Source of the DNA: Planctomycetia bacterium
GTDB taxonomy: Bacteria; Planctomycetota; Planctomycetia; Pirellulales; Thermoguttaceae
DNA: 32,526 nucleotides
Direction of reading: 5' to 3'
Assembly (NCBI GenBank): GCA_030537455.1
Contig: JAUNMR010000037.1
Span: forward strand, 1 to 32,526
A model generated the notes under the pieces. The model saw only the letters and a list, made by a program, of their open reading frames with translations. It was not told where the DNA came from and made no database searches. Of the stretch, positions 23,703 to 32,526 are shown in pieces; positions within the stretch are counted from its first letter, which is position 1, and each line of letters opens with the position of its first letter. A program made the position numbers and the translations under genes.

Positions 23703-24557
23703 TTACAGAGTGGTTTTTCCGATTTTTTCCGCCTCGGCAAAGAGCGCTTTGCAGATTTTAGGATCGAAAACGTCGAATTCTGCTTCGCGAATAAATTCGT
23801 CGACGCCATTTTCGCGTTGGATCTTAATGGTCAGATCGATTTGCTTTTGGCTCTTGTACTGGAGAATACCGTTGATTTTGCGTTCGAAGAGATCTTCGGA
23901 GACGGTAATTTTGAGCGTCGGGGGGGTGAGGAAATTACTATAAGCGGCGTATTCGTAGATCGCGGGAATTTCCGGGATCGGTTCGCCCAGTTCCGGCCAG
24001 ATGGAGCCTTGCGCGTGGAAGATACTGATCATGGCTTCGGAGTTGGTGAACTTGTGATCAGGGTGCAGGTCGGTAAAGGTCGGTACGAAGAGGCGATTAG
24101 GACGCGTCTGGCGCAGGAGCCACACGAGGGAGTTTTGTAGACCGGTAGCGTTTTCAATGACCGGACCATCGTCAGGCGCGCCGGTAGCGAAGCGACGCCC
24201 GCCCTGACGGTTCAGGGAGCCGTCGTCGAACCCGAGGAAGTAGAGACGATCCTTGGGTAGACCGAGGGTCGTGAAGGAATCGGTGCATTCTTGTTTTCTC
24301 GTGTCGGCAATGGTCGTTCTTTCTTCCGGGGTGCAGTATCCCATTTTACCGTTGGTCACGACGCCGGCGAAAGTGGTAATACCGGATTCAAGCGCGGCGA
24401 TAAAGGTCAGACCGCAGCCACAGATAATATCGTCGTCGTGCGGAGACAGAAAGAGCCAGCGTTCGTTGGCGCCTTGCCAGTTCGGGAAGATATCGGCGGG
24501 ATTGGAGGAGGCGAGCACGCCCGTTGTACTGCGACGATTGAAAGTTATTACGCTCAT
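23703..24557 (-). CDS. PIG-L family deacetylase
   Basis: Zinc-dependent N-acetylglucosamine (or related) deacetylase. 284 residues, no signal peptide, so probably cytosolic. The N-terminal metal motif reads LSPHDDDIICGCGL, with His40 and Asp43; the usual Pro after His is Asp here. Arg87 (ADTRKQE) and the second motif FTDLHPDHKF with His168 are present. LGFDDGSL near 108 is typical. AAGGA lies 9 bases before the ATG. The gene is 146 bases before the amidotransferase-like gene and on the same strand. Confidence 0.85.
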   Translation of the reverse strand: MSVITFNRRSTTGVLASSNPADIFPNWQGANERWLFLSPHDDDIICGCGLTFIAALESGITTFAGVVTNGKMGYCTPEERTTIADTRKQECTDSFTTLGLPKDRLYFLGFDDGSLNRQGGRRFATGAPDDGPVIENATGLQNSLVWLLRQTRPNRLFVPTFTDLHPDHKFTNSEAMISIFHAQGSIWPELGEPIPEIPAIYEYAAYSNFLTPPTLKITVSEDLFERKINGILQYKSQKQIDLTIKIQRENGVDEFIREAEFDVFDPKICKALFAEAEKIGKTTL

Positions 24558-24646
24558 GACATGAAATCCTTAGTTTGCGTCGCAAGGCGCGCGACGCAAA
24601 AGTTAGACTATTCTAATTGATTGTTAGGCTTGTTTAACTTGTCTCG

Positions 24647-24689
24647 ATAAAGAATCGTCCCTGTTGCGCAAATCAGCGCTCAGGGACGA
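24647..24689 (-). terminator. Terminator after the SIS-domain gene
   Basis: On the minus strand TCGTCCCTGAGCGC, a 6-base loop and GCGC-(A)-ACAGGGACGA are followed by TTCTTTAT. It ends the SIS transcript before the deacetylase gene. Confidence 0.7.
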
Positions 24690-24718
24690 AACTTTACCTT
24701 AGTTCACATAGGGAAGAA

Positions 24719-25735
24719 TCAACCTTCGAATTCGTTTCCGATCTTTCTTGCGCGTTCAGGCTTGTCGAGGTTGACGCCGAGCTTCACACCGGTCTGCACC
24801 AGGAGGTTCCAACCAGCGACGAGTTGGAAGAAGGGAGCGTAGCAATCGAGTTTGGGCAGTTTAATGGTCGGGAAGATCGTGTCTTCGGAGGAGATGGCGA
24901 CGACATAGACGCCCGCGCGTCCTTCGATGAGTTCCTTAATCTTCTGGCATTCGCTCGGGAACGGGTCGATGAGAATGCACGCTTCCCCTTGGCGCATGAC
25001 TTCTTCCACGCCGTGGAGGAGATAGGTGCCTTCGAGGTAGTCGCTCTTTTTACGCGTGATTTCGTTGGTTTTGAGCGTGAGTTCTTCCGCGACGCCATTG
25101 TTGCGACCGGCGAAGTAGAGCGTCGGCGCTTTCGCGAGGTTCTCGATGATCGAGGCGTCGTATTCCGTGGTCATGATTTCACGCATGAGTTCGCCAGCTT
25201 GCGCTTTCTTTTCCACACAGGGGCAACGCTTGATCCAAGCGAAGACCGCGCGATAGACCAGCGCCTGTTCCACGACGCTCTTGGTTGCCGCGACGGCGTC
25301 TTCTTTACCGCAGGAGAGCAGAACCGTCTGGTTGGTTACCTCGAAGATCTTTGTGCCGGCATTGGCGGTCACGCCGACGCGACGCTGATGACCAGCTTCT
25401 TTGAGGTTTTTCAGAAGCGCGATGATTTCTTTGGTTTGACCGCTATTGGAGGCGCCACAGACGACCCAGTTGGACAGGTCGTATTCAGCCGCTTGGAAGC
25501 TTCCGTCGGTCGCCACTGCCAGAGCCAGACCGCTTCGGAGTACGTCGTAGATAAAGCTCTTCGCGGGGAAGATGCGGCTGGAGCCTTCACCGGTGAGGAA
25601 GACGCGACCGGCGCTCAGGATCATGTCAGCGATCGGTTTGACCTGGTCGAAGTCGAAATTAGCGACGACGTCCGCGGTTTCTAGCATTTCCTTGACCAGA
25701 GCGAAATCTTTGTATTTGGGATCGGTAAGATTCAT
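24719..25735 (-). CDS. Double-SIS-domain sugar-phosphate isomerase/deaminase-like protein
   Basis: 338 residues, started at the ATG at 25735 because AGGAG stands 7 bases before it; the upstream extension to 25870 has no coding character. Two SIS domains are seen: GRVFLTGEGSSR (43-54) with CGASNSGQTKEI (93-104) in the first, and TLYFAGRNNGVAEELTLK (205-222) with YLLHGVEEV (238-246) in the second. It resembles the isomerase half of GlmS or AgaS-type proteins and lacks the glutaminase domain. This suggests action on hexosamine phosphates, removing or adding the amine and isomerising (inference). A terminator separates it from the deacetylase gene, so the group is more a neighbourhood than one operon. 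Confidence 0.8.
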   Translation of the reverse strand: MNLTDPKYKDFALVKEMLETADVVANFDFDQVKPIADMILSAGRVFLTGEGSSRIFPAKSFIYDVLRSGLALAVATDGSFQAAEYDLSNWVVCGASNSGQTKEIIALLKNLKEAGHQRRVGVTANAGTKIFEVTNQTVLLSCGKEDAVAATKSVVEQALVYRAVFAWIKRCPCVEKKAQAGELMREIMTTEYDASIIENLAKAPTLYFAGRNNGVAEELTLKTNEITRKKSDYLEGTYLLHGVEEVMRQGEACILIDPFPSECQKIKELIEGRAGVYVVAISSEDTIFPTIKLPKLDCYAPFFQLVAGWNLLVQTGVKLGVNLDKPERARKIGNEFEG

Positions 25736-26208
25736 GTCAAAACTCCTAGCGTCCAACGGGGGGCGCAAACCTGACGCGCGGCGTTTATGACAGGAGTCAC
25801 GCGCGTCGCACGTCTGCCGATGTGAAATAAGGTATATAGATAATGGTATCAAAATTATTGTTAAAAACAATAGGCGCGCGTCTTTTTTCGTAGACTCTTT
25901 GTGAAAAAAACGTCAGTCCTTACCGAATCTAACGGCGCGGGGCGTTACGTTTGCGATCTGTTAAAATAGGCAAGAAGTTAAACCTTTAATAATAAAAAAG
26001 AATTTTTGTGAAAAAAGAAGAAAAAGTCGGTCAAAGGCGTTAATGTCTCTTTACGAAACGCGCTTTTTTTGCAAGAATAATGCGCTTGTCGTGTGCAAGG
26101 ACTCCCGTACGGAGCTGTGGAGACCGGTACGCGCACGAATTACGTCAGTAGGACGGAAGAATAACGACGCGGCGCAAATGAATGCGCAAAGGTAAGGATA
26201 TTGGCGTC
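25736..26208. other. Divergent region between the SIS gene and the autotransporter gene
   Basis: 473 bases with an AT-rich centre (25850-26060), the 17-base motif at 25956-25972, and a leader that ends in AAAGGTAAGG. No gene is seen. Confidence 0.5.
25956..25972 (+). promoter_or_regulatory. 17-base motif shared with the alpha-2-macroglobulin promoter
   Basis: ATCTGTTAAAATAGGCA here and ATCTGTTATAATTGGCA at 12060-12076 differ at two positions. Both lie about 240-280 bases before the start of a long envelope-protein gene and both contain a -10-like sequence. A matching -35 is not shared. Confidence 0.4.
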
Positions 26209-28908
26209 ATGAGAGAAGAGATGAAACGCGCACAACGCGCTTTATTTACGGTTTTGGTCGTATGCACGACCCTTAGCGTCTTGGGCGTTTGCGCCCAGGG
26301 TCAAACGACGTCGTCTTCGCAGTTAACCATCGCGACGACGACCACGAAAGAGTCGCTCGACGACGAAATCACCTCGGTCGTCTTTACCGGACCCTACGCT
26401 CTGACCCTTATAGAGGGTCAGACCCTTCGTCCCGTCTTTATATCACGCGAGGCGGGCGCTGTTTTAAATCTCGGTTCCACGGATATCTTAGGCGAAAGTT
26501 GGACGATCACCGGCAATAGTCCGTCGTGGATCGGTACAATTAACGTTTTTTCCGGCGACTCTCTCACGATCGCTAATGGCGTCGCTAATCCTCTTGGGGC
26601 GTATTCAGAGACGAATACGAGCGCCTATGGAACCGTTGGTCTTTATAACGGGGCGACGCTCACTCTTCCGGCGCGCGCCGCCGATAGCCTCGGCGAACCT
26701 CAGGTCGGACAGGTCAAGATTGGACGCTTGACGACGGTTGCGCGCAATGACACGCTGTATCAGGATCCGGCTGTTGTCGACGTCGGGTTGAATCAGACGC
26801 TGACTGTCGAGAACGGTTTGAGCGTTAACTCCAGCGTGGCGTTGACCAAACGCGGCTCCGGCGTTTTGGAACTGCTCGCAAATGGCACGGAAAGCGCCTT
26901 ACCCACTTCCGATAGTTCAGATTCCTCCTCATCCACGACTACCAGCGGCGAGCCGACCTCCTTTGAACTCGGCGCGCTCAATGTCGCCGCCGGTACGCTA
27001 CGAATTGCCGACGGTACCAGTACCGTCGAGAAAGCGTCGCTGACCGCTTCGAGATTAACCGTAGGCTCCGGCGCGACGCTCGATATCCAAACGCCGAATA
27101 AAATTGAACTTACCGGAGTCGCGGGCGACGTAGTCTTCTCCGCCGCCGACGACTCAACGATTAATCTTTACATCGACGAATCGGGCTCAACCTCCTACGT
27201 CGCCACGACCTTTAACACCTATATGAACATCGGCGCCACAACGCTCGACGTTTCCTCCGACGTGCGCACGAGTCTGTTGCCGGAAAAGGTTTTGGTCTTC
27301 TCAACGCAAGACGTCGGTCAGACTAATTACGACGCTTCTAAGATTACTGTCAATGATTCGATCCTTGGCAAGAACTACGTGGTCGACGAAGAATTGTCAA
27401 CCGCCGATTCGATCTACCTCTCACTGGTCGACGACGTTAAATTCAAAGAGCAGGGCTTAACCACGAACGAGCGCGCACTCGGACGCTATCTCGACGCGGT
27501 CGTCGTCAAAGACGAATACAACACAGACGAATACGCGTTACTGTCGAACCTCGAAGATAATATAGCGTCGATCAATTTGAGCGTTTTGACCGGTGAGATC
27601 CATGCCTCGACCGTCGGGTTCATGTACATGAACAATCTCACAACGACGCAGTCGCTCTTTGATCACCTTCGCAATAACGCGCTGGTCGCGTACTCCGGCT
27701 CCTCCTCGGTCGACCCGATGGACTACGGCGGCGGTCGCTCCACCGCGGGCAGTACTCCTGCGCCCGGTTCCTATCCTCTCACCGGCGGCTATAGCGGCGG
27801 CGCCGCAAACGGCTCGTTCGACCAAGGTCCGCTCTATTACAATAGCGACAGCAACTCCTATGGACCGGGCGTCGTTCCGATTATGCCGCAAGAGAACAGC
27901 GGCGCATATTACAACGGCGTCTACAATGGCGAAATCATCGAAGGGGACGGTTCCTACCAGGGTCAGGGCATGTATAACTTCGGTTACAACGGTCCTCGTC
28001 AGGTCTCTACCCTCGTGGCGATGCGCGGGCAAGAGGCTAGTTACGGCGACCCCGGTACGCTGATCTATTCCGCATGGTTCGACGCGCTCTTCGGGTCACC
28101 GGAAAGCGATCCACACAAGGATAGACTCTCCTATAACGGTAAACAGTTCGGCTTTCTCACCGGACTCGACCTGTTCGGCTCGTGCGACTGTCGATTCGGC
28201 GCTTACTATGGTTATCAGCGCAACGAATTAAAGAACGAACCCACGCTCGGCAAACTTACTACCCAAGACCATTTGATCGGACTGTATCATCAGTTTGGCG
28301 ACGAGAACGTCTATAATATCGGGACGATTCACGGCGGTTACGATCGCTATAAGACGCGTCGTGACGTGACGGTTTTGCGCCAAAGCGATACTTTGCGCGG
28401 TAAATACAACGGTTGGAACGCCGGCGTCACCTTTGAGCGCGGCGCGAACTTTGCCGCTCGTCCCTTTGTGCTCACGCCTTACGCGCAGATCGACTATAAC
28501 TACATGTATCGCGAGAAGTTCACGGAAAGTTCCGTGAACAATAGCGGCTATGCGTTATACGTTGGCAAGTCCGACTACCACAGCCTGCGCGGGCAGGTCG
28601 GCGGTCGCATCGCGTTGGATATGTACCCGGGCTCTCAGCAGATTCGCTTGCTCGTGAGCGCGGCGTATATTCACGAATTTCTCAATCCGATGTACGGCAA
28701 GACTTGGGCCGGCTTTACCGCTCTTCCCAGCGCGACCGGGCAGTTTGAACTCTTTGGCAACTCCCTGGGGCGCGACTGGTGTGCGCTCGGCGTCGGGCTG
28801 GACTGGGCTCCGATTCCCGCGCTACTACTGTTCGCCAAAGGAAATTACCTCTTTAACAAGTACGTCAACGACCCCTATGCGAATCTCGGCGTGAAATTCC
28901 GATGGTAA
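26209..28908 (+). CDS. Autotransporter-type outer-membrane protein
   Basis: 899 residues from the ATG at 26209, chosen because AAAGGTAAGG (26188-26197) precedes it; the ATG at 26182 lacks one. A signal peptide is visible at about 1-25 (hydrophobic run ending VCAQG). The passenger (about 30-500) is rich in Gly/Ser/Thr with beta-solenoid-like repeats (e.g. TLTIEGQTL, SLTIANG, GATLTL), and a Gly/Tyr/Asn/Ser-rich linker occupies about 504-610. The last 280 residues form alternating aromatic/hydrophobic strands ending NLGVKFRW, with a terminal aromatic residue, as in type V beta-barrels. Expected role: exposes the passenger at the cell surface. No protease-type active site or RGD motif was found. 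The sequence fits the PF03797 kind of barrel best; homology is weak by eye. Confidence 0.8.
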   Translation: MREEMKRAQRALFTVLVVCTTLSVLGVCAQGQTTSSSQLTIATTTTKESLDDEITSVVFTGPYALTLIEGQTLRPVFISREAGAVLNLGSTDILGESWTITGNSPSWIGTINVFSGDSLTIANGVANPLGAYSETNTSAYGTVGLYNGATLTLPARAADSLGEPQVGQVKIGRLTTVARNDTLYQDPAVVDVGLNQTLTVENGLSVNSSVALTKRGSGVLELLANGTESALPTSDSSDSSSSTTTSGEPTSFELGALNVAAGTLRIADGTSTVEKASLTASRLTVGSGATLDIQTPNKIELTGVAGDVVFSAADDSTINLYIDESGSTSYVATTFNTYMNIGATTLDVSSDVRTSLLPEKVLVFSTQDVGQTNYDASKITVNDSILGKNYVVDEELSTADSIYLSLVDDVKFKEQGLTTNERALGRYLDAVVVKDEYNTDEYALLSNLEDNIASINLSVLTGEIHASTVGFMYMNNLTTTQSLFDHLRNNALVAYSGSSSVDPMDYGGGRSTAGSTPAPGSYPLTGGYSGGAANGSFDQGPLYYNSDSNSYGPGVVPIMPQENSGAYYNGVYNGEIIEGDGSYQGQGMYNFGYNGPRQVSTLVAMRGQEASYGDPGTLIYSAWFDALFGSPESDPHKDRLSYNGKQFGFLTGLDLFGSCDCRFGAYYGYQRNELKNEPTLGKLTTQDHLIGLYHQFGDENVYNIGTIHGGYDRYKTRRDVTVLRQSDTLRGKYNGWNAGVTFERGANFAARPFVLTPYAQIDYNYMYREKFTESSVNNSGYALYVGKSDYHSLRGQVGGRIALDMYPGSQQIRLLVSAAYIHEFLNPMYGKTWAGFTALPSATGQFELFGNSLGRDWCALGVGLDWAPIPALLLFAKGNYLFNKYVNDPYANLGVKFRW

Positions 28909-28970
28909 TTCGCGTCTAGACTAACTCTTGTACGGTTCTTTTCCACTCTTAAAAACCGCGAGCGTGTTAT

Positions 28971-29276
28971 ATGGCGTCTTTTTTGGAATTTGATTACCCC
29001 TTGGTGCGCGCATGTTTGAACCATGAGCCCTATGCCTGGGAAGACTTTGTCGATCGATTTATGGATCTGACGTTACGCGTGATTGAACGTAGCGCGCAGG
29101 CGCACGAGAAGGTTCTCACCGAAGAGGAAAAAATCGAATTGTGCGAGGCGATCTTTCGCTCCTTTCGCTATAACGACTACCAACTTCTTCGCGAATTTCG
29201 GTTCCATAGCTCGGTTTCCGCGTACCTGGTCGTGCTAGCGCGCCGACTCGCCTGCGGATTCCTCATGCAGGCGTAA
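28971..29276 (+). CDS. Small protein resembling region 2 of an ECF sigma factor
   Basis: 101 residues. LVRACLNHEPYAWEDFVDRF at 11-30, then FRSFRYNDYQLLREFRFHSSVSAYLVVLARRLA match the order of sigma-70 region 2 of planctomycete ECF-like sigma factors (core-binding and -10-recognition helices). Region 4 is completely absent, and the frame ends in an ordinary stop. It follows the autotransporter gene by 62 bases with no terminator between them, so it may be cotranscribed. The Shine-Dalgarno sequence is weak. It may be a sigma-like regulator, a remnant, or a core-binding modulator; a functional sigma factor would normally need region 4. Confidence 0.55.
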   Translation: MASFLEFDYPLVRACLNHEPYAWEDFVDRFMDLTLRVIERSAQAHEKVLTEEEKIELCEAIFRSFRYNDYQLLREFRFHSSVSAYLVVLARRLACGFLMQA

Positions 29277-29341
29277 CGTCAGCGTTTACAAGCGTTGCGT
29301 TGCGATTAATTTCAGCGCGCCCACGACGCTAATTGTACCCG

Positions 29342-29379
29342 CACGCGCGAAGTCCAAGCGACCGCGCGTGTTTTTTTTT
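29342..29379 (+). terminator. Terminator after the sigma-region-2 gene
   Basis: CACGCGCG (29342-29349) and CGCGCGTG (29363-29370) with a 13-base loop, then nine T. Confidence 0.85.
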
Positions 29380-29415
29380 CTTGTGACGTGACGCCAAAAT
29401 AATCTCTCTAGTGGG

Positions 29416-29444
29416 TTGACAGGTATTCGGCATTCGATTACAAT
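29416..29444 (+). promoter_or_regulatory. Promoter of guaB
   Basis: TTGACA (29416-29421), 17-base spacer and TACAAT (29439-29444), one mismatch from the vegetative consensus in both boxes together. It lies just after a terminator, as expected for an independent transcript. Confidence 0.8.
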
Positions 29445-31184
<1,740 letters not shown>

Positions 31185-31654
31185 TTCCTCACCCGTGAGC
31201 GCTATTGTGCGTCTTAACCCCCATGCGACCGCGCGACGTCCTTCCCCGGGCGACGACGCGGTTCTTTTTTTACTGCCCTGCACATTCCCTGCCCCGATTA
31301 TTCCGGCTATCCCACGCCGTTACGACCTCACCCGCACGACGACGATTCTGTCTTTAAGAAAAATCTTAAATTCGTTGAGATTTCATTCAAGCTTTCTTTG
31401 TTAAAGTCGATAAAACTGATACAACTGGAAAAAATAACTTTGACCAAATTGCTATTTTTCCGTATAACTACGATGACGCCGCGACGTTTGCGCCCGGCGC
31501 CATTTTTCCCCCCGCGATAAGGAGCGGTAAAACGCCCCGCGAATTATTTGAAGTCCTGACTCGACCGCGTAAGGAGTACGACGGGACGATTCACGCCTTT
31601 CGATAATGATTACCCTTAATCGAAAGACGCTTTGCGCTGATGTAGGAGACGTTT
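31185..31654. other. 470-base gap after guaB
   Basis: Holds a weak hairpin TTTAAGA-AAAA-TCTTAAA (31353-31370), the promoter at 31440-31468 and a 190-base leader. No gene was recognised; a 69-codon frame at 31195 has no ribosome-binding site. Confidence 0.5.
31440..31468 (+). promoter_or_regulatory. Promoter of the secreted planctomycetal protein gene
   Basis: TTGACC (31440-31445), 17-base spacer, TATAAC (31463-31468): one mismatch in each box. Confidence 0.65.
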
Positions 31655-32515
31655 ATGGCTATTCTTCGACTTCATAACGACGTTCGCGTTCTTTTAGGAT
31701 TGTGCGCGCTCACATGTTGCGCCGCTCTTACCTCGACCTCGAGCGTCTACGCTCAGGCGACCTTTCGTGACGCTCGCCACATGACCTCTCAGGCCTCCAA
31801 CGGCTCGAGCGTCGCTTCCGTCGCTTCGCAAGAGCCGAATGACGCTCCTGTGAAACACGCGGTTTCCGCCTCTTTCGAAGCGCCCAAAACCGAACAGTCT
31901 TCCACTCGCGTTCGTCCTGTTAGCGCGACGACGCGTGTGAAATCGACCGCCAGCGCGCCGAAGTCACGCGCGCAATCCACCGGCGTGCGTCAGACTCAGT
32001 ACGCTCAAACCTCCGGCGTTACCGCGGCGACTCCGAACCCGAACGAATACGACCTCAATACGCCCTTCACGGACGCGTGCCCCGATCCGCGCGATATGCC
32101 CTCGCTACTGGACGCGCCCTATAAGGTCGTGCCATCCGCCGGTCCCATGCCGCAAAGTTGTCCGTTGCCCGACGAACCTTATCAGCGTAAAGCGCCTACG
32201 CCCATTACCTTTACCTGGAAAGCCTCTTCGCTCTGCTATAAGCCGCTCTACTTCGAAGACGTGCAACTGGAACGTTATGGTCACTATCGTAGCGAACTAT
32301 TGCAGCCCTTCGTGTCGCGCATTCGGTTCTGGGCGACGATCCCCTGCCTGCCCTATCTCATGGGCGTCTATCCCCCGAACGAATGCCAGTATGACCTCGG
32401 ATACTATCGTCCCGGCAACTGCGCGCCTAGCATGATCGAGCCGGTTCCGATCTCACTGCGCGGCGGACTCATTGAAGCGGGCGTGATCACCGGCGTCGCC
32501 GCGATTATTCCGTGA
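31655..32515 (+). CDS. Secreted conserved planctomycetal protein of unknown function
   Basis: 286 residues; TAGGAG precedes the ATG. The signal peptide is about 1-33 (ends VYA-Q). Residues 38-150 are a disordered Ser/Ala/Thr/Arg-rich linker. The conserved part is 200-286: LCYKPLYFEDVQLERYGH, then PFVSRIRFWATIPCLPYLMG and PPNECQYDLGYYRPGNCAP. I recall this arrangement in proteins of several planctomycetes, with an even number of cysteines able to form disulfides (4 conserved). The terminal residues form a short hydrophobic segment (AGVITGVAAIIP), possibly membrane-associated. Function is unknown. It is monocistronic by its own promoter. Confidence 0.75.
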   Translation: MAILRLHNDVRVLLGLCALTCCAALTSTSSVYAQATFRDARHMTSQASNGSSVASVASQEPNDAPVKHAVSASFEAPKTEQSSTRVRPVSATTRVKSTASAPKSRAQSTGVRQTQYAQTSGVTAATPNPNEYDLNTPFTDACPDPRDMPSLLDAPYKVVPSAGPMPQSCPLPDEPYQRKAPTPITFTWKASSLCYKPLYFEDVQLERYGHYRSELLQPFVSRIRFWATIPCLPYLMGVYPPNECQYDLGYYRPGNCAPSMIEPVPISLRGGLIEAGVITGVAAIIP

Positions 32516-32526
32516 TAATCTTTCTA

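Noticed and set aside
24824..25684. 286-codon plus-strand frame opposite the SIS gene
   Set aside because: Shadow frame caused by skewed codon use; no family match.

Overview
The window looks like chromosome from a planctomycete (inference). The main evidence is a protein ending in a TIGR03000-type domain that is planctomycete-specific, a C-terminal family at 31655-32515 that I remember from planctomycetes, a 'VEALKDRRML' motif typical of planctomycete surface proteins, a very long alpha-2-macroglobulin, and PPi-type phosphofructokinase. Coding DNA is GC-rich with heavy use of GCG/GAC/CGC codons. No rRNA, tRNA or CRISPR array was seen.

Region 1 (1-6.3 kb) is the accessory part. It starts inside a caspase-like (C14) protein with a C-terminal FGE-sulfatase/C-type-lectin-like domain, continues with the remnant of a second such gene, then a complete secreted caspase-FGE protein (His176/Cys230 dyad visible), then three unrecognised AT-richer genes on the minus strand, a fragment of a surface protein, and a second FGE remnant. 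The last 120 bases of the first gene carry the hallmark of a diversity-generating retroelement (DGR) variable region: 13 codons at the expected exposed positions all have the form NNC (as from AAC), the invariant frame RGGSW...CRSA.R...GFRL is kept, and a 6-bp hairpin with a 4-base loop stands 14 bases after the stop. The second gene shows the same pattern with NNY codons. No reverse transcriptase or template repeat lies in the window, so it must be sought upstream or elsewhere. A DGR-diversified, secreted caspase family in a decaying tandem array is the most interesting possibility here.

Region 2 (6.3-21 kb) is mostly housekeeping and envelope: pyrH, a NifS/IscS-type cysteine desulfurase with a palindrome at its promoter, xylulokinase, a cysteine-rich TIGR03000 protein, a 2271-residue alpha-2-macroglobulin with an intact CTEQ thioester, and clpX. 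Strong hairpin terminators sit between convergent genes.

Region 3 (21-26 kb) is a minus-strand sugar-phosphate group: a double-SIS isomerase/deaminase-like protein, a PIG-L deacetylase, a glutamine-amidotransferase-like protein and PPi-dependent phosphofructokinase, which together suggest amino-sugar catabolism feeding glycolysis. Ahead of them in the window, downstream in transcription, is a 61-codon ORF whose ribosome-binding site lies in a 9-bp hairpin.

Region 4 (26-32.5 kb) holds an autotransporter-type outer-membrane protein, a 101-residue protein that resembles only region 2 of an ECF sigma factor, guaB behind a near-consensus promoter and a 237-base structured leader, and a secreted conserved planctomycetal protein.
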